Shown here: positions 47,901-59,408 of the stretch, in pieces
Layout: every line of letters starts with the position of its first letter
Position numbering within the stretch: the stretch's first letter is position 1
Source: Stenopsyche tienmushanensis
Lineage: Eukaryota; Arthropoda; Insecta; Trichoptera; Stenopsychidae
Direction of reading: 5' to 3'
NCBI GenBank assembly: GCA_008973525.1
Contig: WACJ01000042.1
Span: 372,001-436,000, forward strand
Length of the DNA: 64,000 bases
The notes under the pieces: model-generated
Databases searched by the model: none
What the model was told of the DNA's origin: nothing
Seen by the model: only the letters and a program-made list of their open reading frames with translations
Made by a program: the position numbers and the translations under genes

Positions 47901-50001
47901 TTGGTGAAGTATAAAGATTTGATATTTATTTAATCGTCCCAAATTTAGAATATAATCAATTATAACACGCACAAAATGTTTTCAACCACTGCCGCACAGT
48001 GCATGAAAAGTGCATTATGACGTCTGAGCAACGCTTTTAGCCGTTTTCGACAATTTAGCAAACGACAATATATCGTCCTTCAGCATTCCAAGGGTTGATA
48101 CGGTCATGATACGAGCCTTTCATGATATAATCGGTTTTACAAAGATTTAAATGGTCAGAACTTATCCGCACGTGCAATGATTTGAATTTTTTCGCTCCGG
48201 CGCATGCGCAGTGTTGAACTTATAACAAATGGGATTGAATAAATTCAAATTAAAAAAAACGGACTGTCGCAATGAAAACGTTCGTGAATGTGAACGTAAG
48301 CACGAGGAAAAATATATTCTACGATTAAAAATCGCCAATTAAATGCATATTTACCCCGTTTTGACAGTTGATTGATTTTGACGGATCTCCAACGCGTCAC
48401 ATTCAAATTCAACGGCCGATGAGAAACTAACATCGTTTTTTATGTCCATTGCGAGGTGACATTTTTTAATGCGGCGAAATGGCAACCCTTTTATGTTTTT
48501 TATAGTCGCTTTTTTAAAATGCCGTCGAATAAATTGAGTTTTTTTTATTGCGATCGAAAAAATCGGCGTTTTAATTATTTTTCAATTAAATGTTTAAGAT
48601 TGATAAAATAAAGGGAGATGTCAAATATTAATTGAATCGTTGATAGCTATGTGGAATATTAATTCATTTCATTCATTAATTGATTTTAAAAAAAATACGC
48701 GTTTTATAATATTTATCAATGTCGTGCAAGATTTTGTCAACCTTCTGACAGACAATTAACTTTAATCAACGTTATCTCTTCTCTGATTATTGTAATCGAT
48801 GGCCTCAGATAATATTCAGATTATTCCTCTTAATCCCCGTATTGTCAGTTCGGCATCTGTTGAAATAATCATACGGTGTTGTGTATTTGATCTGTGTGCA
48901 CGCCAGGAAGAAATTTTTGAATATAGCGCCAAAAAGCGTCGATTGGACCCTTTTTAATAATAAGTAAGCTTTCTAAATAAATCAAATCATCCCCTCAAGT
49001 GCATCATTTTTTTATCTAGCATGAAACTATTGATGGATTTGTTATTTAAATGCAAATCGTTGCAATATTAAACATGTATTTTTTTATAAAAGGTATATAA
49101 ATATTTAAATTCCAATTTGTGTTTTCTTTTGTTCAACGTTAAAAAATAAATCAGAATAAACCTTTATAAAATGCTCATAAATGACATGTAAAAAATAGTA
49201 TACATTACCGTCAATATTTATATAGGATTTATTTCCATTCTTATAAAGTCTTTGATTCAAATGCGCAGATGAAACATACGGGTTTTATAAAATAATTCTA
49301 TGATTTACTATATTTAAACCGGTAATGATTTATTGTATACATTCTTATCTAGCATTCTCTAATATCACCTTATCAATGCATGAGAACAGGTCACTGTTTT
49401 TCTAAATCTGATAAAGAAAATATATAGAAATACGGAAATGATGACGGCATTCGTTCAAACATTAATCAATAGAACAACTAATTTTCAACGGAAAATACGC
49501 TAATGGCTCACTTATGCACGTTAAACGCGTTAACTAATAATAGCTTACCTAAATTACTAGCTATATTAACACGCTTTTAAATACAATCATACGTTATATC
49601 GGTCACATGCTGCTGTTTTAATGCCGAGCTACTTACTAAACGTTAAACGCTCATATAATTCCAATAAATGCTTGGAATTTGATAACAGATTCAAAAACAA
49701 AAAAATGTATTGTCATATATAAATTCCTCGCGATGAAGCAATCGTTTCTGAAAACGCTGAAAGATATCCTATCTTTCGAATTTATCTATCGAATATGCGA
49801 GATTTACGGATCGACCGAAATTTCAAGATAAGCACACACAAAGGGACGACATAATAAACGTCATACCGGTCGACTGAAATAAATGTTTGCCATCCAGATT
49901 CCTCGTATATACGATAACGCGTTTGTCTACTCTACGGCCATAACAATATTGACGGGCATTCATTTAGCGCAGGGTCCAATCATTGATCCGGCAAAAACAA
50001 C
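44995..50001. other. Long gene-poor stretch upstream of the MDR gene
   Basis: Mostly AT-rich. A partial hAT-related copy lies near 46640-46770 (TAGCACTTGAATAACATTTG, GTCACAAATTCTAACATTCA). A minus-strand frame at 47502-47702 of no recognised family lies beside it. A complement-like (TTA)AATT-rich hairpin tract lies near 45595-45690 (AACATTCACCGTTTCTCCC and GGGAGAAATGGTGAATGTG, inverted). No exon was identified; the MDR promoter must lie at the right end. Confidence 0.45.
45594..45689. repeat. Small inverted-repeat element
   Basis: CATTCACCGTTTCTCCC near 45593 is matched by the complement of GGGAGAAATGGTGAATG near 45667, with one mismatch over 17 bases. The spacer is AT-rich. It is probably a MITE remnant. 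Confidence 0.55.
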
Positions 50002-53000
50002 ATGAAGGACCCCATAAAAAAGGAGAGCATCGGTCGCGTCAACGATGGATCCAAAAAAGAAAATCCCCTCAACGGGTGAGAATAAACTCAATTGCACATA
50101 TATTAATACGTCCGTATAATATTCCTTATCGAATCATTGTATATATTTCAGGAAATTTTCAGTCCATAAAGATGGAATGAGTTATACGTCCAGTGAAGCG
50201 GAAGAAGATCTGAGTCCGCCGTCTCTCGGCTATTTTGAATTGGTATTACAGATTGTTTATTAATGACGCGTTAATCGTTGCCGTTAAATATCGTGTGTAT
50301 AAGATTTAAATTTTACAGTACAGATTCGCAACGACGCAGGATAAAATAATGTTGACTGTGGCTTTCCTAAGCGCTGTCGTCACAGGCGCCGTTGCGCCTT
50401 TGAATACTTTAGTTTTTGCCGAATTAACGCAAGCCATGGTATTGTACGGATTAACGCTGGAGTTTCCAGGCGGGCTGCCCGAAGGCGTGCCTCCTATCCC
50501 GGCTGATTTTAATTTTGAGAATGAAATTCGATTATTCGCCATCAGAAATACTATACTGGGTACTGTTTTGCTCGTGTTCAGCTATTTGTCGGCTATGCTA
50601 TCAAACTACGCTGCAGCATAATCAGGCAAGCTAAAGGTTTTATATAAAAACATTTTATAATATCTGTATAAATGCCTTCATTTTAATTTATTTTTTAAGA
50701 TATTCACTATAAGAAAGCGATTTTTACAATCGGCGCTAAATCAGGATATTTCCTATTACGATTTAAACGAGTCCGGAGATTTCGCATCTAGGATGTCGGA
50801 GTAAGTATTAATGGCCACAGTGAATAGTTTTAATCTGATTTGATATTTATATTATTGCATATTTATATAGCGATCTTACAAAGTTGGAAGATGGCATCGG
50901 AGAAAAGGCAACGACGTGCTTCCACTATTGGATATCATTCCTCGGATGCATAATAATGGCATTCGTCCGAGGATGGCAGCTAACGTTAGTTTGCCTAGCG
51001 TCGTTTCCAATTACTCTCCTCGCAGTTGGTTCAGTTGGCGTCGTACGTAATTATTCTTATAATTTCACACATAAATTGCACAAAAGTTTGTTGCTCTGAT
51101 GCAAATTTGCTCATATAAACATTTGTTCGCCGGCTATTTCAATATACGCCGCATTGAAACTATTACAAACGCAAAATGCCGATTCATATCAAATTATTTT
51201 ATGTACGTAGATGTCATCAAAATTATCGAAGAAAGAATCACAGGCTTATGGCGTAGCCGGAGCAATTGCTGAAGAAGTATTGAGCGGCATACGAACAGTC
51301 GTGGCGTTTGGTGGACAAAAAAAAGATATTGATCGTTATAAAGAGAATCTCGTCGAGGCAAAGGATATAAATATAAAGCGATGTAAATTAAATTCTAAAT
51401 ATTAGATTAGTGACGATGTACAAATACGCAATTGATTCCGTTTGAAAATTTCAGCTATGTTCACCGGAATCGGACTGGGATCAGTTGTATTTCTGCATTT
51501 ATTCGACGTACGCTCTTTCGTTCTGGTATGGAGTCAGTTTAATATTGGAAGATCCTATTAATTATCCCACGTCCGTAATGGTAGCTGTGAGTGCATTTAT
51601 ATTTATTTCTTATAATATAAATATATTCCGCGTGGGGATTAATACTAATGCTGACCTATCCGTTGTTTAGGTTTTCTTTGGCGTATTAATGGGAACTATG
51701 AATTTCGGAATGTCCACGCCTTTCATCGAGATCTTTGGCGTAGCAAAAGGAGCGGGAGCAAAAATATTTTCTGTCATTGATAGTATTCCGATCATCGATC
51801 CGCTCACGGACAAAGGAGTAAAGCCGAGTAAATGCGAAGGAAACATTTCATTCGATAGGGTTCATTTTAACTACCCATCGAGACCCGATGTTAACGTTAG
51901 TATCTATAAATATGTATATTAAAGCGTTTAAGATTGACGCAAGTCATGGTTATATGCTTGTATTTTACAGTCAAGCGGATACTCAATTTCATTATATTAT
52001 TTTAAATTAATTTCTAATATTTATGATATCATGAGCATGTCTGGTCGCTTGGAATATCGGAAGGGGGTCTCTAAAATAATATAATACAATTGAATATCTG
52101 TAATATAAATTTATTTTAATAGATCCTGCAGGGATTCACTTTGGATATCAAGAGCGGTCAGACCGTGGCATTAGTCGGCGGATCCGGATGCGGCAAATCT
52201 ACATGCGTACAACTCATACAGCGATTTTACGATCCGAAAGATGGATGCGTCAGTAATTCAATTAACAATCAAATATTATTCCGTACAAATTTGATTTTTA
52301 CGCATACATTAATTTTATAGTTGAAGCTCGACAATAACGATCTGAGGGATTTATCGGTGAATTGGCTCAGAAGCAAGATCGGAGTAGTGGGACAAGAGCC
52401 TGTACTCTTCAATACGACCATCGCGGAAAATATAAGATACGGCTATGAAAATGCAACGAAACAAGATATTGAAAATGCGGCCAAACAAGCAAACGCGCAC
52501 GATTTTATTAAAACGCTACCTCAAGTAATAAAACGGTATTATAATGCGGTCGAGTGTGCGTAATAAATATTCTTATGCGACGCGTTAAATTTAAGGGCTA
52601 TGATACGATGGTCGGCGAGAGAGGAACTCAGTTATCGGGCGGGCAAAAACAACGCATTGCAATCGCTCGGGCTCTGGTTAGAAATCCTGCAATTTTGCTC
52701 TTGGATGAAGCTACATCGGCGCTTGACAACGCCAGCGAAGCTAAAGTCCAAATCGCTTTAGACAAGGTTATTATTTTTATTGTCTTCCACAAATATGTTA
52801 ACACTTCACCAGACTACAAATTATTATATAATTCTTTATTTAAATAATAAGGCAGGTGAAGGTAGGACGACTATTATAGTAGCGCATAGACTCAGCACTA
52901 TTAGAACGGCCGACGTTATCGTGACTTTGCACGATGGCAGAGTTGTCGAGCAAGGATCTCACGAGCAACTTATGAGCTTAAAGGGTCATTATTATAACTT

Positions 53001-56000
53001 AGTTATGGCGCAAATATCTCCCGTCGATTTGGAAGCAGGTCCTTATTTCACATATGTAATATCCGTTCCCGTAATAAATATAATCAAACGTCATTTCCCA
53101 TTTCAGAAGAGAAATATAAAAAGGAAAAAGCTTCGATGATCATGGACAGACAACAGAGTATATTGAGCAATGAAAGCGTCGAAGAAGACAAAATCGTTAC
53201 ATTCGATCCCAACGTAATTTCTAATTCGTAAATAATTTATTTGAAACGTGTCGATGTATTTATTAATACAAATCAATTTTTCAGGAAAATAAGGAAGAAG
53301 AAACGAGCATAAAAAATCTTTCACTGTTTGAAATTGCGCATCTCAATAAACCCGATTGGCAATACGTCTTGGTCGGGTGCCTCTGTTCGCTTATAATGGG
53401 TTCCGCTATGCCCGTCTTTTCGGTTCTCTTTGGTGAAATTATTGGAGTGAGTGTCATAAAAATAGTTATTTAAGCCCTAGATCTCTAATCATATTACGCA
53501 GTAGTCTGTGAGACTAATGATTAGTGATCGAGGGTTGCCAAATTGTAGCACGATTGATGTTGTATCAATGCTAATTTAAATATTTCATTTACAGTCCTTT
53601 GCGTCTGGTGATCCGGAAGAAATTAGATCGACCACAAATTTCTTTTGCATAATATTCGTAGTCGCCGGGACCATTACGGGAATTGCCACATTTTTATCGG
53701 TATTTATTTAATTTATTAACAAGTAAATTAATAAATGTACGAAGAAGAAATAACAGATTGATCATTTAATCATTTCAGATTTATATGTTTGGTATTTCTG
53801 GAGAAAGAATGACTATGAGACTACGTGGAGATGCGTTCGAAGCTATGTTGAAACAAGAAATAGGCTGGTTTGATGATAAATCCAATGCTACGGGAGCGCT
53901 TTGTGCGAGACTTTCTGGTGAAGCTAGCGCCGTACAGGGGGTAATTGATTGATTTATTTAAAATATATATTAAGACCGTACAAAGTTGGCTTTGTGTCAT
54001 CTAACACATGTGAATAATTTAATAGTTGTGTTCTGGCGTATTTCTGGACTACCATTATGACAGTCTGGCGACTGAGTTCCGTTGGGCTTGGGATTAAAAA
54101 TAATTAATTCCAAATTTTTAAAATTGACATTGACACAAGTTTGAACCAGTCTGGCATTATCTTAACAAGCTGGTAATAGTCTGGCAGCCCCCTCCCTTTC
54201 CAAACCCAAAGGCACTTAGTCGCCAGACTGTCATAATGATAATCTAGGAACACGCCAGACACCACTATTAAATTATTCACATGTGTTAGATGACCTTCAA
54301 TTTATGCTGCCAGCTCTCAATCTATATGAATCTTTTAGTAATCCCAAAAGAGTGAATTAAAAGACTCGCATATAAATCTCCCATCTCATCTGATTTACAG
54401 AATCATCCGATTAACAATCTATTTTGCTTTTATAGGCCACAGGTCAGCGCTTTGGAACAATAATTCAATCTTTAGCAACACTAGTGTTAGCAATTTCACT
54501 TTCAATGTATTTTGAATGGCGTCTGGGTCTGGTGGCTTTGTCGTTCATGCCCTTTACGCTAGGTACGACCATATTACATAGAAAAGTGGCCATCTCTGAA
54601 AATTTTGGATCATCGAAGGCAATGGAAAAAAGTACAAAGGTAACGCATTCGGCATATTAACAAATTAATAACGTATGAATCGATGCATATTACAATGAAA
54701 TATTTACAGCTCGCCGTTGAGATTATAGGAAGCATTCGAACGGTGGCGTCACTCGGTCGAGAAAAAATGTTTCTCAATCAATTTACGCAAGAATTAGTCC
54801 CCGCAATGGTAAAGGCGAAAAAAAATACACATTACCGTGGTGTCGTTTACGGCATAGCGAGAAGCTTGATATTTTACGCATTCGCCGGATGTATCTTCTA
54901 CGGAGGATATCTCATCATGAATGAGAACGTCGAATACTATAACGTCCTAAGGTGTGCTCATCGTCAATGAAAATATTCGATTAATCGATGATGTAAATTT
55001 ATTAAACGGTAATATTTTTTAGAGTGTCTCAGGCGTTGATTTTGGCTACCGTATCCGTTGCTAACGCGTTAACTTTTGCGCCGAATTTACAAAAAGGAAT
55101 TCAGGCAGCGAGCAAAATCATCCATTTATTAAATAGAGTACCAAAGATTATCGATCCTACGCATCCAATCACAGAAATAAGCGTGAGTTGTATTCCGTAA
55201 TTCTATAGTCTATATATGTTTTAATTGAAATCCTTTCAAAATAAATACTTTTGCAGAAAAACGACGGAAAAGTAGATTATCAAGATGTCGATTTTGCTTA
55301 TCCGACGAGACCGTATCTCCGCGTTTTGAAAAAAATGGGCCTATCAGTGTCACCCGGTAAAACAACTGCGTTGGTCGGGGCAAGTGGTTGCGGAAAATCG
55401 ACCTGTATTCAACTGCTTGAACGGTTTTATGATCCGCTCGACGGTAAAGTGGTAAGTATTGACGCAAGAATGATTATATTAACGCAATCGATATATTAAC
55501 GATTAACTGGAATGTGCAGCTTTTAGATGATAATTCAATAAATCATCTTCTTTTGAAAGACTTGAGAAGCAACCTCGGAATAGTCTCACAAGAGCCGATC
55601 TTATTTGATCGCACTATCGGGGAAAATATTGCGTACGGTGATAATGATCGAAAGCCGACTACACAAGAAATAATAGAAGCGGCTAAACAAGCCAATATAC
55701 ACAAGTTTATTATTTCATTACCGACGGTGAGTATTTATGGTTATTTAAACATGCATATTGAATGCGTTTCGATTTTGTAGTCCGTGAGACTAATGATTAA
55801 TGATCTATGGTTAATGCTTATATTAATATTTTTCATAAATTTAATATTATATTATTATTAAATTAAGGGCTATGAGACGCGTCTCGGATCTAAAGGCGCA
55901 CAGCTATCAGGTGGACAAAAGCAACGCGTAGCCATTGCCAGAGCTCTGCTTCGGAATCCTCGCGTACTCTTATTGGATGAAGCAACATCGGCTCTCGATA

Positions 56001-56296
56001 CAGAAAGTGAAAAGGTATGATAAATATCAGATACGATACCAAAACATTCTTATCCATGGACCTTGCATTATACTATGTTTATAATGATATTTTAGGTTGT
56101 ACAAGAAGCCCTAGATAAGGCTAAAGTAGGACGCACGTGTATTACAATCGCCCATCGATTGAGCACAATCAAAGACGCAGATCTGATATGCGTTTTCAAC
56201 GATGGATGCGTGGCAGAATCTGGAACTCACAATGAATTGATGGAAAAGAGAGGAATATATTATAAACTTCAAACTCAAAACAAGAAAAACATTTAA
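50002..56296 (+). CDS. ABCB1-like: Full ABC-B transporter (P-glycoprotein/MDR), with two one-base frameshifts
   Basis: Exons: 50002-50075, 50152-50242, 50319-50625, 50700-50800, 50871-51042, 51211-51382, 51455-51586, 51671-51895, 52123-52248, 52321-52524, 52596-52766, 52852-53038, 53107-53213, 53285-53446, 53595-53699, 53779-53940, 54436-54639, 54710-54951, 55023-55182, 55257-55451, 55520-55726, 55868-56014, 56096-56296. Corrected for two extra bases this gives 1283 residues, the family's usual size. The family exports hydrophobic compounds at the plasma membrane using ATP. Order: membrane domain 1, ATPase 1 (Walker [26 protein letters not shown]), linker, membrane domain 2, ATPase 2 ([33 protein letters not shown]). 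Extra bases fall in exon 3 (before 50619, creating TAA at 50619-50621) and exon 7 (near 51485). All else is intact. It is either a young pseudogene or a functional gene with sequence errors. AATAAA lies at 56427. Confidence 0.95.
50626..50699 (+). other. GC-AG intron 3 of the MDR gene
   Basis: The exon ends CATAATCAG and the intron begins GCAAGC, the standard form of the rare GC donor. The acceptor is TTTTTTAAG/ATATTC. Only this placement joins NYAA, HNQ and [10 protein letters not shown] as seen in insect ABC-B proteins. A GT donor at 50636 would also be in phase but would add unconserved residues after the stop codon. Confidence 0.65.
53474..53534. repeat. Small hairpin repeat in an MDR intron
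   Basis: CCCTAGATCTCTAATCAT is matched by the complement of ATGATTAGTGATCGAGGG. The inner part TAGTCTGTGAGACTAATG through TTAGTGATC (53502-53529) recurs in two other introns, at 55778-55805 and 61441-61468. Confidence 0.7.
53996..54294. mobile_element. Fold-back MITE with arms of about 75 bp in an MDR intron
   Basis: The left arm runs from GTCATCTAACACATGTGAAT to TATGACAGTCTGGCG. The right arm (54217-54294) is its complement at roughly nine in ten positions. The centre holds further diverged fragments of the same words (AGTCTGGCA). No target duplication was recognised. It accounts for the unusually long intron 53941-54435. Confidence 0.85.
55778..55805 (+). repeat. 28-bp intronic motif, copy 2
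   Basis: TAGTCCGTGAGACTAATG followed by ATTAATGATC. It matches the copies at 53502 and 61441 except at two bases and lies in the intron 55727-55867 of the MDR gene. Confidence 0.7.
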
Positions 56297-56812
56297 TCAT
56301 ATTGAATGATACAAGAAATTGTGAATATCATATTATTTATTATCTCATGCAAATTGAATTTGTTCTTCGATAGTCCCTCGTATTGTCGATTTTCGTCAAA
56401 TTTAAACGATTTACGATCGCTCATAAAATAAATTACTCCTCGAAGATAGGTTTACTTTAACTTATAAATTATTTTAGATGGATTAATGTTAATTTGTAAA
56501 TATAATGTAAAAATACTCAAAGTGTTTATGTCTTTATCAACAAAATGCAGCTCGACAATTACAAATTAGGCAAAATAATTAGATATTTATAAAAATATGT
56601 AATATTTCTGCAAGTCAAATTTTAATAATAATTTAAATTAATATACTTAGTTATTGATTAATTAGATATTTCTAACATATTAGGTCCTAAATTATGAATG
56701 TACGTTAAAAATCAGTCAATCATAAAATTTCTTCATAAAGTAATGCTGCAGTATCCAAGTTTCCTGAATGAAATTTAAAAAAATCAAGATCATTAAAGTC
56801 ATAAAATATATT
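56297..56812. other. Convergent intergenic spacer
   Basis: AT-rich DNA between the 3' ends of the MDR gene (plus) and the ankyrin gene (minus). It holds an MDR-side AATAAA at 56427 and nothing else recognised. Confidence 0.6.
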
Positions 56813-58638
56813 TTATGACCGTACATAGACGTTATCATAACGCAAAATATTTAAAATCATTGTTAAATTACCATATTTCAATGCAATCGCGTAAGGAGTC
56901 AATTCGCATCCAGTAGGCGTCGGATCGGCCCCATTCTGAAGAAGCCACTGAATGAGGGAATCATGTCCGAATCGAGCGGCCAAATGCATCGTCGTATATC
57001 CGTTTTTTCTCGCGACGTTCAGCGAGCAACCTTAAAAACTCAAACACATGGATTAATTAAAAAAAGGATGATCGCAATATCAGCGCCGTACGCTTACCGG
57101 CCTTCATCAATATGTCCAAAGCGTCGAAGTTCTTGGTGTTGTTCGTTATCATAGCGTAGGATGCGAGATAAATCGGCGTATCCCCGTGGATATTGGATAT
57201 GTTGACATTAGCGCCGTTTTGCACCATGAATAGAATCAATTCGGTGCAGCCGTACATGCATGCGCGCTGCAATTTTGCAAGTGAATCTATGTTCGTCGAC
57301 TGAATTAATTTATATTTTAAAAATATACTTACGAGAAATGGTGTATAGCCGTAGGGTGGAATCGATTTGTTTATCAATGACGGTCTGATATAAATTATGT
57401 TTTTGCACATGTCGATATATTCAATACCACGGAGACATTTCTAAGTAAGATAATGAAAGAACATCGGTTATTTACTTGAGCAATTGAATTACATGCATTT
57501 AAGTTGTTGTTGTTTTTTTTGACGACCATTTAATGTATTTGTGTTGATTTACGGTGATATATTGTATATCAAGAAATGGCAACGACGGCTTATAAAAATT
57601 AAATCTGGTGATTAAAGTATGGAAGACGAACCTCAACATGGACAAATCATCGATGGGAATGAAGCTTGCAATCATGTGCTGTGCAATAATGGCCGGTGAT
57701 GATAAATGGGTTTTAAATCCAAATGGATAAAAGAATACAATGGTTAGAGTACGGACAAAAGGCTATTTCAACCCCTAAACATTCAATGTATTCAAAACAG
57801 TGCTATGGTGTGTATGGTGGGATTCTACAGGAATCCCACCATACACACTACATTCTACAGGAATCCCACCATACACACAATTTGTTTGGAAATATTGACA
57901 CATGTAAAATTCAGACTATTTTCAGTCAAAAACCACTAGATTTTACATGAAGTGCATAGATGATTTAAAGGGATTCAAAGTAAAAGATATAATCCTGAGC
58001 ATTTGAGAAATACTTTTGTATTTATTTTATACATCTCAAATTCTTCTATATTACTAATAAATAATTTAAATGCATTTATGCAGAAAAATGAACATACTGC
58101 ATATATATGTACATCTTTTTAGAATATACATTTGAATCCTTTACATATATATATTACATTTAAAATACAGTATATTAACTTACATTGGCGGCGTAGTGTA
58201 AATCAAAAATTAATTCATCCTGTGCTTCTCCCTCGCATATCTCAGATTCAACTTCATTATCATCTATGGTGCAGGAGTCTTCATTTATAAATTTCGAAAC
58301 ACAAATAATTACTACTACTGTAATTGCAATGCATGTGAGTATTCTATAGCAATCGATATTATTTATTATCTCTCTTGTCGAGGGATCGAAGCCAGTGCTG
58401 AATAATCTAAATTGAAATATAAAAAAATAAGATAAATTTGTGGCACTTCATATTATTTTGATTTAATAAAAATATGTAAAATTTGACCAGAAACATTTAA
58501 ATTAGAAACTCGGTGAATTAAATTAGCATTTATAGAAAATCCGCAAAAAGAGCCAATACGCTTTAGAGCTCGGGTGTACAAATTCGTTTTGTTAATGTTC
58601 TATAAGAAACATGACAAATAAACGTACCGGTCAAACAT
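56813..58638 (-). CDS. Ankyrin-repeat membrane protein
   Basis: Minus-strand exons in reading order: 58638-58628, 58406-58184, 57440-57333, 57266-57098, 57030-56813. All junctions are GT-AG and in frame, giving 242 residues. The first exon carries only MFD and part of Arg. A single hydrophobic segment (residues 25-41, RILTCIAITVVVIICVS) suggests anchoring in a membrane. An acidic linker (CTIDDNEVESEICEGE) follows. Then come ankyrin repeats: LHYAAN, YGYTPFLRACMYGCTELILF, GANVNISNIHGDTPIYLASY, GCSLNVARKNGYTTMHLAAR, FGHDSLIQWLLQNGADP and TPYAIALKYGN. Ankyrin repeats bind protein partners; no enzyme domain is seen. The partner and role are unknown. It is head to head with COASY, with starts 770 bases apart. 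Confidence 0.88.
57808..57878. repeat. Perfect 18-bp hairpin with a duplicated arm in an ankyrin-gene intron
   Basis: GTGTGTATGGTGGGATTC (57808-57825), loop TACAG, then its exact complement at 57831-57848. The complement is repeated once more at 57861-57878 as a 30-bp tandem unit (TTCTACAGGAATCCCACC and on). This lies in the 743-base intron 57441-58183. Confidence 0.9.
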
Positions 58639-59408
58639 TGCAATCCTTTTTCAAACTTGGCTAACGTCAAAATCTCAAGCTGAAATAAGTCTTTTTAAAA
58701 AGAAAAAAATGTTGCCAGATATAAAAATGACGTATCATATTAACGCAATTTAGTACATCTTTGCTCCACAAACAAAATTATTAAATCCAATGAAATTATA
58801 TTATTAATTGCAGTTTCTAATCAAATTTAAGTATTCATTTTTTAATTTACTGATTTTATTGTATTTAATATGGATTTTTAATATAGACATTCATTGAGTC
58901 AAATATCATTATATATTTTAATGTTTGTAAAAAAATATTAAAAATCTTATTTTTTTAAAAGCCCGTGTATCTTAATAAAAATGAATTTAAACGTATCGGA
59001 GCAATAAATACATTATAATCGCGAATATAAAATTACCCCTATAAAATTGAGCTTATGGCCAAATGAATTGTTATCATCTCTGTTATGAACTGGTTGTCAT
59101 TGTCGTTGATTATATTCGTCAGTCTTCTGGACGTTACTGGTCAGTGTGGGTATAATTTACTGCGCAAATATTATAAACGAATTAAATCATGCACTTTGTA
59201 CTCGCCAATTCACAGTTTTAATTAAATATCAAACCCGAATCAATCATTGTTATCTGAGACAAAAACATTAATCTGGCTCGTTGCGAGATGAATCCTTATC
59301 ATTTTGTTAAAGCACTTAGCTAAATTATTACATGATAGATTTTATACAAGTGTGTAGTTTAATTTTGTCATTTTAATATGCGCAGAATACATAAAACCAC
59401 GATACAAA
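58639..59408. promoter_or_regulatory. Head-to-head intergenic region between the ankyrin gene and COASY
   Basis: 770 AT-rich bases separate two divergent start codons, so both promoters should lie here. I see no convincing TATA box or initiator and list it for its position only. Confidence 0.45.
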
